Assembly: GCA_015680685.1 (NCBI GenBank)
Contig: MNCI01008436.1
Location: forward strand, 110,369 to 174,368
Origin: Gnetum montanum
Lineage: Eukaryota; Streptophyta; Gnetopsida; Gnetales; Gnetaceae
Direction of reading: 5' to 3'
Length of the DNA: 64,000 bases
The number at the start of each line of letters is the position of its first letter. Within the stretch, counting starts at the first letter, position 1. The notes under the pieces are model-generated. The model was given only the letters and a program-made list of their open reading frames with translations, searched no databases and had not been told where the DNA came from. This document shows, one piece after another, positions 33,781 through 45,990 of this stretch. The translations under genes were made by a program, and so were the position numbers.

Positions 33781-33896
33781 TAACCCAAGGGGTGAGCATA
33801 ACCCAAAATCAAAAATATACAAACAATGATAGTAAAGATAGGAAATTTAAGGGAGTAAAGTGGGGACATGCCCTAATCATGTAATTATTTTCTAAC

Positions 33897-34475
33897 CTGA
33901 TGTGGGTTACGCAAGGTGTATGGACTGGAAGACTTGGTGTGATATTCTTCCAGGTTATCATCTACCACTAAAAATGGAAACTCTGCCCATGTAGTTTCCT
34001 CATGAAAATCACTATTTTTGCTTGGTTCACTTGCTGAACAATAGTGGGTTTTATCACAAATAGGTGATGCATCTTATAAGACTTGTATCTCTAACCCTTG
34101 CTTAGTATCTACATTGTTAATAGTCCAAGGGGCTACCTCAACACCAAAGATCCCCACTTCTCTACCTACATAGGACAGGTGGATTTCTTGATGGATTGGT
34201 GATGAGAAAACCCTTAATTAAGCTAACTAGGATTGTCCTAAGATCAAATTGAACCTAGACATTTCCTCTACCACAATGAATTCTACATTAGTAGGAAAAT
34301 GATCCCCTACCACAAAATTGATAGTGATGGTTCCCTTGATCACGGTGTCTGCCCCATTGAATGAATTCAAACAACAAGTTATTTTGGGCCTAATTTGATC
34401 CACCAAGTCTAGCTTGTCAATGACAAGGAACAAGATTACATTGGATATAGCTCTGTCATCGATGTGCATCCTATG
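33897..34475 (-). pseudogene. Tat-1 protease region
   Basis: The minus strand 34469-34227 is open for 80 codons: DQIRPKITCCLNSFNGADTV, KGTITINFVVGDH, VEFIVVEEMSRFNLILGQS, matching the Tat/Ogre protease block (V.GFDG....G.I.L...G......F.V......YNLLLGRPW). The catalytic DSG itself is upstream and not clear. The frame continues (VFSSPIHQEIHL, as SSLHQ.VKF in relatives) to the intron donor at 33896. Confidence 0.7.
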
Positions 34476-34484
34476 AATCCTATA

Positions 34485-37316
34485 TTAACATACAAAAATC
34501 ATTATAAACATAGGGGTAGTGGTTACTTGACCCTTTTTGAGATCAATTTTAATGGCTTTGTTATAACAATTCAAGTGAATTGCTCGTGGTTCTTCAACTA
34601 TAGATGGAAGCATAACAGCATGAATGGCTCTTTCCTTTGCTGGCATATCTTCCTTAATAGGAATAGATGTGAACATGTGGATCAAAGCCTCATGATGCAC
34701 TGCAGAAGTCATCATTAAATCATACAAGCTTAAAGTTGTATTTTTTTTAAAGCTTATCTAACTTGTGTTAGTGTGTCTAAGAAATCTTGTCCACTATCCA
34801 AGGGTTTGGTGGTTTTTGTTTCCTCTATACGTCCTAAAAGATAGATTTCTTGAGGAGGTGAGGACTTGGCCTTTGGTGGGGTGGTAGGCTTCTAAGCTTC
34901 AATAGTTGCTTGTTGCAAATGCATTTCTATTTTATCTTTAGATGGTGGGCCATGGGAATCACTGATAAGGGGGTTGGCTTAGGTGGGCCTAGTGTAGTGC
35001 ATTCCCTAGTCATTTTGTCAACTAGGCACTTGTCACATTTCCTTAGGCAAGAAGGTTGTGATGCAGTTCCAACCACTAGAATCTAGGTAGGTGATGAGTT
35101 TGTATGCTTTGGAACCCTTATAACAAAAGGTGCCTAAATTGTTGCGACAGCGCATTGAGGGGCCTTAACTATGAAAGGTGTGATGGGCCCCTGTGAAAAT
35201 ATCTTAAAGACAAAAGGGGATTGTGGACTAGGTGACATTGAAGCGTCAACACCCTGGGAAGGTGCATGGACCAAAAATGGTTCATGTGTTGATTCTACAT
35301 TGTCATCAATGATAATAACATTAATGGTATAGCCTGTACTGTTGGCATTCATGGACTGATTCTCTAGTCGAATAGGACTAGTTTTTTCAAGAACCAACTT
35401 ACCCTAATCAATCATATGTTGAATGTCATATTTTAATGTTAAGCAGTAGTCTATGTCATGACCACACAACTGGAGGTACTTACAGAACCGTTCTAGCCTA
35501 AAATTTTTAGGCACAGGTGGCTCATTAGGCATAGCTATAAAGGGGTCTCAAAGGATCTTACAATACCTCTTATGATGATTACGGGACTCCTCTAACACAT
35601 GCTTATATTGAACACACTCAGCACTCAATAGTTGATCCAAAAGCTCTAACAGCTTAATCGACAATAGGGTGTATTTCAAATAATCCTTATGCTCAAAATT
35701 TGGCCTTAGGTAAAGCTTCTGTCGTAGCTATTGGCACTACATGTTGGCTAGTTCCCGCATTGCTAGAGCTTGGCATTTTAGGGGTAGTAGTTGTGGCCTT
35801 AGGTATTTTGGTAGCCTAATTGTTGTTATTGGGCTTGGTTTCATTATCTACAATGGCCACAATGGTTGTTGCAGCCTTTCCTGTTCCCTTCTCTTTCTTT
35901 GCATGTGTGTTTTTCTAAGCTACATAACCTATGTCTTTACTAGCCTCTGCTACATCTTGTATACTCTTTGTTTCTGCAAAAGCCTAGCTAAGGGAATGTG
36001 GTGCTAAATAATAAAACTTAGATTTAATAAAATCACTCACAGAACCCTTGAAAATGGCAAGTAAATGAGGTTCCGTAATCGGCTCATAGATTTTATTTAA
36101 GGTAGCACTCCAACATTGTATGAATTTATGGACGAGTTCTAATGGTTTTTATTTGACATTCATGAGTTCGTCTAAGGTGACTTCTGGCTTCAACTTGTAC
36201 TTGAAGTGAGTCACAAATTAACTCAATAATTCTTCTAGTGTTGAAATAGACATGTGAGAAAGCACATGATATTAGTCCAAAGCTTTACCAGTAAATGACA
36301 TGGCAAAAACATAAATGATCGCCTGTAGCCATGGTTTTAGTAATAAGGACTCAGATTAAAAATTAACTAGATGGATGTTTGGATCACCCTCTCCATTGTA
36401 TTTTGTGAACTGGGGGATTTGTACCCCAAGAGGGAATGTGAGCAAAGGAACAACTAGGCTAATTGGGTCATCATGATAAAAGTCCATTACCTGGACTATT
36501 TTAGAGCCAGTGGCTTTAAGCCACTTGACTTCATCAGTGAGGGTCTAAATGATCTGAAAGGCTTGGTCTAGACCCAAGGGTGTTATGGAAGGTTGCATGA
36601 GTTAGACTGTTAGTGGCATCATCAAAGTATCTATCATCAGTGGTGTTGTTGGTGTAACTACGAATCCCATTGGGGGTGTTGTTGAAGCAACTCCCATTGG
36701 TGGTGCTGCTTGAGTGGCCCACAACCCTAGCCACCAGAGTGACTACCATTTGTGTTGCTATGGGAAGGGTTACCTGCACTGTTGCTAGAGCAACCCACAA
36801 CACCATGGTTGGTTGCACCATGTGTGAAGCTTGATATGTTTGGGGTTGCATATACTATGGCATCTATGACAACTAGACAATAGGAAAGGATGTCACTATC
36901 GACCATGCAGTTGAGGTTGGAACTATTTCTAGTAGTGGAATTGGCAGAGAAGAGGTAATGGAAATAGGGCCTATATGTGGTTGCGATGTAGGCATGGTAT
37001 GTGCATATGGCAATGTAGGCATCATAGAAGCTAGCTATGACAATTGCATGGACTGTGAAGGAATCATATAGGGTAAAGATGAAGAAGGCCCTACATGTTG
37101 TTGGGTTGATAGCATCTGATGGATACCTACCACCAAGGAAGGTTTGGGCTATGAAATCATCATAGCCATCACAAAAGAGGTATAGGATTGTGACTAGTAT
37201 GAAAGGAAAACAAAAGTGGACTATGAGGCTATGGCGTAGAGTGGGCCACCACCATTAGAATGGGATTCAACGTCCTCTTGCCCATCATGGAGGAGCTCAT
37301 CATAATGAGATGTCAT
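34485..37316 (-). pseudogene. gag: Tat-1 gag
   Basis: Putative start ATGACATCTCATTATGATGA at 37316. The N-terminal third is low-complexity (Ser/Gln/Thr/Pro-rich, with Asn/Thr-rich repeats at 36850-36530). The capsid domain is at about 36430-36030: IPQFTKYNGEGDPNIHLVNF, AMSFTGKALD, FVTHFKYKLKPEVTLDEL, ELVHKFIQCWSATL, as in Tat/Ogre gag (F..Y.G...P..HL..F, L.GAA..WY, F...Y). A zinc-knuckle remnant CKYLQLCGHDIDYC lies at about 35490-35445. It is broken by scattered stops; the region 35100-34490 is a weakly conserved gag-PR linker. Confidence 0.75.
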
Positions 37317-37956
37317 GTCTCATTATTTTGACCCACCTAGTTGCATAAGTTGGTTCAAAACCTAGTGAAACATTTCAAAAGTGATATAATGACATCAAGA
37401 GTAGGAAGGAAATCCTTTTCATTTTGATGGATGATTTCAAAATTACATTTTTTCTAGAATTCATGATGGTCTGATAGTAGGCCCACTTAGATCTTCATAT
37501 ATAAGAATTTGTATCACTCCTCATCATGAGTTGTGTGTTCAAGTGATTGATGTTGCAGTTAAAGAGACTACTATGGTAGTCACACTAGACTAAGTGGTCA
37601 CTTGAGATTTGCCACATGTTGCAAGGGATGAGCTATCTCCGAGCTCAAGGTGGTAGCTAAGGTGCTAGATGGGTTCATTTTTACTATGTTAATAAGGACA
37701 TGAGAAGTAAAGAAACTTGTGAGAAATGATGAAATACAATAAATTTTAAAATAAAACTCTTAAAGAGCTAAACTGCGCAGAAAATAAGCCAAAACAACAA
37801 AGCTTGAAAATGCTGAAAAAATAGTGGTTTCTGCTACTATGCTCATTACGCTAGGTGGGACTATCATGTTGGTAGAGTTGTTACACTACATGCATCACAC
37901 TACATGGAACACAAGAAGTTTAATGTAGTACATAGTTTTGGGCTTTTTGTCCTATA
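37317..37956 (-). other. Tat-1 leader between PBS and gag
   Basis: Noncoding. It includes sequence resembling LTR sub-repeats (around 37840-37910), so the LTR edge may vary. Confidence 0.4.
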
Positions 37957-37976
37957 GGGTTCCAGTGGAACCTTCA
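37957..37976 (-). other. Tat-1 candidate primer-binding site
   Basis: Minus strand TTGAAGGTTCCACTGGAACC, directly after LTR end TTGCCA. It resembles the plant gypsy site TTGGCGACTCCACTGGGGAC, sharing TCCACTGG. Tentative. Confidence 0.4.
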
Positions 37977-37977
37977 A

Positions 37978-39679
37978 TGGCAACCAATCTACATTGACCA
38001 AAACATAGACCACTCCTGTGGGGCACAAAAGGGCAATGAGGTAGTATGGTCATAGTCCTTGAGGCACTATGGATGTGGTGTTGATAGATGCAAAGAAGCT
38101 AAAGCTTGTTGGGCTAACAGTTGCTATGCTATGTGGGTGCAAGGTGTAGGTGTCATTCTTGAGTGAGGGAGTGGGATAGATCTTTTGAGTGCTCTAATGC
38201 TGAGATTTGTTGCTCATCAACTTGCTGCTTGCCAATCGTTGGTCAAAGCCAACTACACTAGAAAACTACTAAAAGCCAACCCTTAAAATGCTGATTATTG
38301 GGGTATTTATAGAGCCAAGGTTGATAGCAGTTGTGGATTGAATGCCACGTGTCCTGGGTCTTGCATAGCACAAATGTGAATGCATCACACTTATGTGCTA
38401 GGCTCAAAGTGTTACACTCAATGATGCTACGCTCTACAGGATAGGAATAGGTACTAAAAATCTACCAAACTGTAACCATATTTTCCAACCTACATGTGCC
38501 AAAGCTAAAGAATTGCCATGTACCTACAAAAAATGCTCAAAACAAATGCAACTTGGAGCCTATGCTCTACAACAATGTCTTCCCTCCTCTTCTGAGTAGG
38601 GTCAAGCTTAGGGACAACTTTGGGGATCAACAAGGGGTACAAAAACAAAGAAAACCATTGATCATGGTTTTTGGAGAGATGCTAGAGTTGAAATAAAGGT
38701 CGATGCTGAGTTCTAGAGGCTTTTGGAAGCATTCGGAGGCTTTTTCCAAGTGTTCTGTTGTTTACACTGCCCAACGTAATGAAGTATAGCATGAATACTT
38801 AAAACATTTTGTAGTTCTAGCCTACTATACTACATAGCGCAGTAGAGCATAGCAACCATTTTTCAATGAATTTTTCCAAAATTAAAAATGCCACTCTAGG
38901 ATGTGGAAAGGTAGGCAACTTTAGTAACCAGAAACTACATCTTCCATGTTAGAATAGCATAATACCTTCTCATTTCATACTTGGAACATTTTTGATCCTA
39001 AAACCTCTGCTATGTTGTCTACGTTGTGTAATGTAGTAGGTGTATCACCAAATTTTGGGTGAATTTTGATAGAATTTGCAATGTTTTCCATGACATGCTA
39101 ATCATACTTTGAGAATGAAGTAGGACAAGCAGCCTTGGGAGTTGAAAAATTACCAAACACACCTTCCATATTTGATCCAACACTTAGGAAAATTTTAGTC
39201 CCACATGGCTTGCTACACTATCTATGCTATGCAATGCAGCAAAGCAAGATAGGTCCAAATATAGAAAATTTGCTAAACTATTTAGTTCATCCTAAGCATT
39301 TTTTACACCTCCTAGCCTAGCACTTGGGTGAACTAGCAACCGGGACATGTGTCAAGCTAGGCAAACTGAAGAGCATAACAAGCTTGACATCCCGGTGGAT
39401 AAAAAATTTGCCAAACTATTTAGTCCAACCTAGGTGCCCTTTGGACCACTTCTAACTTGAAATTTATGCAAATTGGCCTTGGAAACATGTGCTACACTAG
39501 CTATACTAATGACTGTAATAGGTATACTTAGGAAAAAATTTTCAAATGTTAGGACTTCCAGGGTGCTACACTATCTATGTTGCATAGTGCAACACCAGAC
39601 TTAGGAAAATTTTGCGCAAGATTTGTCACTTAAAAAAATTTGTTGTGTGTTGCAAGAGCCCAAAATTAGTGGTTTTTTA
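37978..39679 (-). repeat. Tat-1 5' LTR
   Basis: Pairs with 21034-22732. About 1.7 kb in both places. On the minus strand it starts TAAAAAACCAC where the 3' LTR has TGAAACACCAC. Confidence 0.8.
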
Positions 39680-40064
39680 GGCATGAGAAGAACTAGAGGC
39701 CTATGATAAAGCTCTTAAAATTTGTATATGAGGAACAAGATTTCCTCTCATTAAAATCCTTGGGTAATGGATTTCAACACTCTCATAGCTGGATTTTCCT
39801 TCCTCATGATTCCCTCCACATGGCTATAAAACTTCTTCATCACCATTGAAACATGAATGCTCATCATCTCTACATGTCAGATTAAGATTGGGACATGAAT
39901 TTTTGTCTACCTTTATACTAATTTTATCTAACTAAGCAACCATTAGTTGGAAGGTAGAGTTCATGTTTTCCATGTCTCTATTCAAGGCTTGCATCTATTT
40001 CTTCTTAGGTCTAATCTAAACTTAACAAAATCAACAACCAAGACCAATTCATAATCAACCTAAA
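39680..40064 (-). pseudogene. gag: Chr-1 gag N-terminus (piece 3 of 3)
   Basis: The minus strand from about 39993 reads MQALNRDMENMNSTFQLMVA then QLDKISIKVDK-like sequence and an acidic stretch, a typical coiled N-terminus of chromovirus gag. It is preceded by AAGCTTTAGGTTGA, the usual leader after the tRNA-Met PBS. It is cut by the Tat-1 insertion; the rest of gag is at 20792-19900. Confidence 0.55.
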
Positions 40065-40076
40065 GCTTTGAAACCA
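40065..40076 (-). other. Chr-1 primer-binding site (tRNA-iMet type)
   Basis: Minus strand TGGTTTCAAAGC for TGGTATCAGAGC, preceded by T and followed by TTTAGGTTGA, the usual chromovirus context. Confidence 0.65.
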
Positions 40077-41027
40077 ATAATAAGCTAGAACATGTTTACT
40101 GTAATGGAAAATCATCTTCAATCCCAATAAATCTAGATAGTATAAAATGAAAAATAATATGCTAGAAAACAAGAAAACTAGCTATCTTTAATTACTAAAA
40201 GAGAATATTATAATAGAATTTCATAACTCCAAAATATCCAATAATCCCTTACAAACACTCAAACGATGCTATAGAGCATGAGGCTTTACAACCACACAAT
40301 TGTTATTCCTAATGCAAGACACAACTAATAGAGAATCTCTCCCACAATCCAAGACTAAGATCTTAACTGAAAAGCAAGCCCAAGAACACACAAGCCAGTC
40401 CACTACACAATTGACCTTGGAGTTGCAACCACATATGCATTCACTCAATGTGCTCTTTCATACTCTTACTCAAGCTCATCACATGAACACCTCTCATGTT
40501 ATGGTCATACAAGCATGGAACACACCAATATTTATCAGCAATGAGAAGACAAGATACTTAGAAATATTTTCCCAACTTGACTTGAGAATCCTTAGTTGTT
40601 TCTGATCTTTTTCCATATTCTCTCAACTATTTTCTAAATTGGAACAACAATTTGGAAAGCTTCCCTACTCATTTGGGTTATATCTGACTTGCCCAAGACA
40701 TCTTGCTATTAAACCAAACTTGTAGGTGAGACATATCATTCTAGCCTAAGATGTCTTTACTATTGTTGAGATGTCTTAGTTGGGACATCTTACTAATCTA
40801 TGAGACATCTCATAAAGATCTAAAACATCTCATCAAAACTAGATCATTTCATTTGAGACTTCCCTTGCATAGTCAAGACATCTCTAGAATCTTCTAGAAA
40901 TCTTTTCTAAGAGCCCAAATCTCAGGAAAGACATCTCATGACCTCCAAGACAACCATACAAAATCCCAAAACCTAAAAAACCATAGGTAGGAAAGAGAAC
41001 AAGGAAATTGGAAGAGATGTCCCTACA
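40077..41027 (-). repeat. Candidate Chr-1 5' LTR
   Basis: It lies outside the PBS; the outer edge is set at TGTAGGGACATC (minus strand, 41027). It holds about ten copies of a GACATCT / AGATGTC motif between 40690 and 41025. No matching 3' LTR is left in the window, so the outer edge is unproven. Confidence 0.4.
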
Positions 41028-41930
41028 CTAAAGTATTTCACATTTGTTCCCATTGTTATTATTATTTGTAATGTTATTGATACTGCTTATGTCTAGAATA
41101 AACTAGAAAAATGAAATATTTTTTATTGGATGCTATTTTATGTGGGATACAAAGTAAAAAAAAAGATTAATAAGGCATCTTCAAGCACACACATATTTTT
41201 TTTCTTCTATAATTGCATTGTTGTCTTACATCTCCTTCATAATATTGTGATGTTTGTTTATCTTTTTCATTGGTTTGGTTGCTTGTTTCACATTTTCTCT
41301 ATAGTATTTTGATCTTATTTATATATCTATTTTGTTAGTTTGATTATTTAAATTAATAATAAAAGGATGAACCAGTCCATATTTGATAAAATGAGTTAAA
41401 AGAAATGAAAAATGGGTAATCAATGGGCATGCATTTCAAGAGGATTTTTCTACATCCATGAAATTTCAAAAAAATCATTTCATTTCATGGCACTTTCTTT
41501 ATTCATAGTAGGTTGTGTGAATATTATATTTTTCCTACATGCAGATAATTGTATATCTTCAAGAAGTTTCACTTTTACATATATTTAAGTATGTGTTTGT
41601 TTATATCTTTTGGAATGAAGATGAATAGAGAAATTTCCTAGATAGCTAACCTTTAACCTATCATTGATAAAAAAGTTTCAAGTGGCATGCATGCTCTATT
41701 TTCTTTAAGAAACAATTGCAATATGAAACAAATTTTGGCATGGGAGATCAGAAGAAAAATTTTTCACAATCATGTCCAACCCATATTATTATATGAGTTT
41801 GTTGTATGGGAATTTCTCTTTCTACACATAATTGGAAAAACTTAGTGAATGTTTGAAAACATTTTCTTGTATATGAATTTCATGTGAAAATGTAGACTTC
41901 TTATGATATCCTACTTTTAGAAGTAGGTTT
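41028..41930. other. AT-rich DNA, nothing recognised
   Basis: No coding motif or repeat identified. Confidence 0.5.
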
Positions 41931-42640
41931 ACTTCCTCTTGAAGTTGAAGCCCTTTGTCAATTTATTACTTATACTCAAAAGTCAAGTCATATGGAGGAA
42001 GTCAATTATGTTAAGGAGATAATGAATGTTACATAAGAAAATGGATGGTTGCATCAAGGAAAAGTATGACTTTAGTCATGGAATATTGTAAGAGAGGATC
42101 TTTCTTAAAACAAAAGGATCTTCTAGAATGATATAACAAAAAAAGTCGTGGCTAAAGTTTGATTTAGAATGTGAGGAAAAAAGCATTTTTATTTACATTC
42201 CATTAGAGGAGTTTTGTTATCTAGCACTTAAAAGTATCTATTCTCAGCTATTCTTATTCATTTAAAGAATGAAATTACTAGAGCAAGAATGAGATCTCAT
42301 CATCTCCTTGTTGAGATAGGTCATTGGATCAATTTATCAAGAGAAGATCATATTTGCAAACTATGTAAGCAAAAGTATAAAATATGAAGAAAATATCTTT
42401 TTATTTTCCCAATCTTTGGTTCACATTCAAATGAATTATACTATTAATTGTAATCTACTAATTGTTTTCTTTCAAATTTATCCTATCTACTTAGGGTATT
42501 ACATCAATGATTTTTTAATTTTCTTCAAAAATATGTTGAGGCTTTGTAATTGTCCAATAAATCCTTTGAGATTTCCTAGTTGTAATAAAAATTTTAAGTT
42601 TCCAGTTTCTAGATTCTACTTTATCTAACAAAAAAACTAA
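41931..42640 (+). pseudogene. LINE ORF2 C-terminal relic
   Basis: Around 42265-42400 the plus strand reads MRSHHLLVEIGHW, INLSREDHICKLC, then a K-rich stretch and FIFPIF. This resembles the zinc-binding C-terminal end of LINE/non-LTR reverse transcriptases (LR..H.L.IE.GRW....RE.R.C..C...ED..H.LF.CP..). It is the only coding signal over several kb; upstream RT blocks were not found. Confidence 0.5.
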
Positions 42641-45600
42641 GCCACTAGTTCTATACTGGTTAGATCAGAACCACTATCATTGACTCTTTAGTGTAGTATT
42701 AGTCATGATACTTAGTTTTCTATTAACCAAAATTTCTTGTCATAAATTATAATAGTCAAGATGAGAAGTTTTAAAAATTGTGTCATAAAATTGCTTGAAT
42801 TTTTGTATGTTGATTTTACTGGAATTTACTATTTTTATTGATTTTATATGATATTATAATGCATTATGATGCAGATCTACATGATATGCTAGGGAGTCAT
42901 GTTGTGGGAGCACCATATGCCTTGGGCATCCATAGTTTTATCACTTTCACCATACTTTACACATTGTACATAGTTTGACACACATTCAAGAGATTAGTTT
43001 GTTATGAGATGTATCTTATTGTAGTTGCACTATATGTTTGGATAGTCATACTTTACTACAACTTTTACACACATTGAGAAGATAATTTGGTTGAATTTAG
43101 GAGTTTTGTTGAGCGTTTGGTTATGCAATTATGATTTGGCTTAACCTTTTTAAATATAAGGTAATTACATGTAAATAGGAAAAAAAGCTTACTCTTTAAA
43201 GATATGTACTCTAAAGATTATCAATATTATAAGGAAACATGTCTTACTAAGGAGACATATCTTATTTTTAAGTAAGTATTGATGTCTATTTTGATTTATT
43301 TAATTATGTTTTTGGGCATTAAAACATATCTTCTAGGTTGTCGTTTAGCATGAGAAAACCTGTGTTTTGGAACTAATTTTGAAATTCTTACTTCTCTATT
43401 TCTTCTTATTGTCATTTAATAAATAGAACAAAAACTAGAAACTACTTAATAAATCTTGAATTACAAGTGATTTTAAAGCTCTAACATTTGTTAAATTTAG
43501 TTTTTAAACAAGTTCTGTATAGGTGCTTCCATTATCATTTTAAAAAATTAACATGTAAAGCAAAATCTCAATTTAGGTATCCTAGTAATATTCTTACATG
43601 CATTATGATGTAATGGGAATGGTAAATCTCAATGTACTAGGATGCAATTAAAATGTTAATCTCAATCTAGTTCCATTGGTAGGAATCTTCAAAAATGCAT
43701 GCAATTGTCATAATTTTTCCTAACCCTGGTTCCAAATTTAAAACTTTGGATAATGGAAATAGTACACTAAGTTAGTTAAATTTTCCACTTCTTTTGCATA
43801 AGAAGTATTTACATATTGTTTGCAAAGTCCATTGTGGATATCAAAATGTCACCCCACATAGTTTGATTTCTACTTATGCAGTGATGTTGTGAAGAGGGTT
43901 GGATATCTTTAGACCTTTTATAATATCAAATATTTTTTTTCTTTCAAATTTGATTTTTTCTTACTAATTTGAATCATATTTTATTTTGGGAACAAACAAG
44001 TCAAAATACTATAACATTCTCAACGATGACAATGGCTTTAAAGTGGATGAGATTTAAATGTTAACCAATGAACTTTACTTTACATAAGTGTTCTAAGGGA
44101 TTGTAGCTTTACTTGTTCTTTTCAATGTTCTTTATTCCTTTTAGACTATGTAGTTCTATCTCTAATAATGTGGCTTTTTGTGTAGTATTTTGAGTGTACT
44201 CAATCTATGTCTATTTAAGCAGGTATGGAGCTAATTACTTACGGGCCTTTAATTTTTTATTAAATTTTTTATAACATATTTTAAAAAGTTTTCATTACCT
44301 TGTTTTTCTTTAAATTAATATTTTTATTTATGTGTTCTATAGTACCTAAATGTTTTTATGTATTTTTGGTTATGAATAAATCAAGGATTTGGGTATACTC
44401 TGAGAGTTAGTTTGATAGTGAATTTTTACAATGTAATGTATTATATTTAATATTTTAAAAAGCATCTTGGTAGACACTTTTCATACTTTGATTGAAAGAT
44501 TTTATGCAGATTTAGAATTTGAATGTTGTGTCTCTTTTAATACTTTATATTGATTTCAATTTTAATTGGAAGTTCTACTCATTACTCTATTTTAACTCAA
44601 CACATTGATTTTTAGAATGTTGACTTTGTTTTAAAAGGCTATGATGTTATATGGTATTTGAAAGTTGTAGTAACAGTAGCTTTAATTTCTTGTAACCGAC
44701 ATTCCTTCAGAGTGTATATACTTTTGACAGTCTTTATTACTAGAAGAAGTTAATATATGTATATATTATAACATTTCTTTGAATTTTATTATTTTTTGAA
44801 GCACAATGTGCTCTATTTTTTCTCAAATATAGCATTTCATCCAATGCTATCACTTACATTTTGTTCTTTTAATTGCAGTTTAATGAGTGATATAATTTAA
44901 AAATATTAAATGTTGTTATTATTCACATGTGTTGTTAAAAAGGAAAATGCATAGAGACTAGAAATATGGAGATAGAGTGGAACTGAGAGATAGGTTCTTT
45001 TGACTATTATCTCGGAAATAACAATTCCAATTCCAATTCCTTCTAGCAAAATGCATGGAGCTTGGACTATTAAAATATTTTAACTATATATATCTTCATA
45101 TATATATCTCCACATACCCAAGACAATGATAAAGCTAAAATTTAAAATTAATTTTAGAAACATTGAAAACAATAAACTAATCCAAACATAATATTATAAA
45201 TGTTAAAAATTACACATACATTTAATAAAAATACTTAAATCATTTTTAACTGATAGTCAATGTCAAAGTTACTAAAATTTGAAACTAAAATTATTTACAA
45301 AAAATCCAACCATCACAATGTAAATAAGGATTTCTTCTTTATCCTATGAAAATTGAAGCTAGAAGAACTAGACCTAGAGTAACAACTACTTACCTATGTT
45401 TAGCTAATGGAAGAAAATATAATGTTCTCTCTTGAGTTCTACAATTGCAAAACATCTATCACCTTGCTCTACAGACCAAACTAATAAATAACATAAAAAA
45501 ACAATAATTAAAAATCTCACATACATAAGTTAACTATCTTCTTAATATTGTTTCAAATAAACAAAATAGACTTACAATATGATTTTATTATCAAAATCCT

Positions 45601-45990
45601 AATATATATACAACTTTACTATAAAGTACATGTTTAAATTTTACATAAATAAATCTAATAAACAACACAAGATGGACAAATAAATTAAATATCTTATATG
45701 CTTCTCTTTCAAAAAAAATGAAATGATACATGTGTAAAATGATTTGAAAAAGGAATGAAATGATACATTTGTTGATAAAATATACTAATCAAATATAAAA
45801 ATCACTTAAATTACAAAACAAATTATATTATCAAGTGAAAGCATCCTTAAAAACATCTAAATTAGTGTCTATGATGTAAAATAATATTTTTTTGATGTAA
45901 TTAGGTAACATCATAGAAGATAGTTACCTAATAAATAAGATCTAGCCTCGTGTGAGATCCTCTTAGAAAAGTGACATGCATTAATAAAGA
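42641..45990. other. AT-rich DNA, nothing recognised
   Basis: Long A/T-rich stretch with no domain, repeat array or splice-supported exon that I can identify. Probably decayed repeat sequence. Confidence 0.5.

Larger units (their letters stand above)
28116..33896 (-). other. Tat-1 PR-RT intron (5.8 kb)
   Basis: Donor CAG|GTTAGAAA at 33896 and acceptor TTTTTGGTCATTTTGCAG at 28116 on the minus strand. The CAG codon before the donor is in frame with the protease stretch starting at 34469, and GAT after the acceptor is in frame with the open stretch 28169-27813, so removal gives a phase-0 join. Ogre elements are known to carry an intron at this place; theirs are normally much shorter. It contains tandem arrays 2 and 3 and an antisense gene. 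Confidence 0.65.
21034..39679 (-). mobile_element. Tat-1, 18.6-kb Tat/Ogre-like Ty3/gypsy element
   Basis: Minus-strand order: 5' LTR (37978-39679), PBS, gag (37316), PR (34470), 5.8-kb intron, RT (27700), RNase H, second archaeal-type RNase H, INT (to 24680), repeat array, polypurine tract, 3' LTR (21034-22732). Size, second RNase H and PR-RT intron are the hallmarks of the Tat/Ogre lineage. It is inserted in the gag region of Chr-1. Ends are approximate, and no convincing target-site duplication was seen. Confidence 0.8.

Noticed and set aside
21029-39684. Target-site duplication for Tat-1
   Set aside because: The five bases at the best-supported edges (ACTTT and GGCAT) do not match, and shifting the edges gave no convincing pair.
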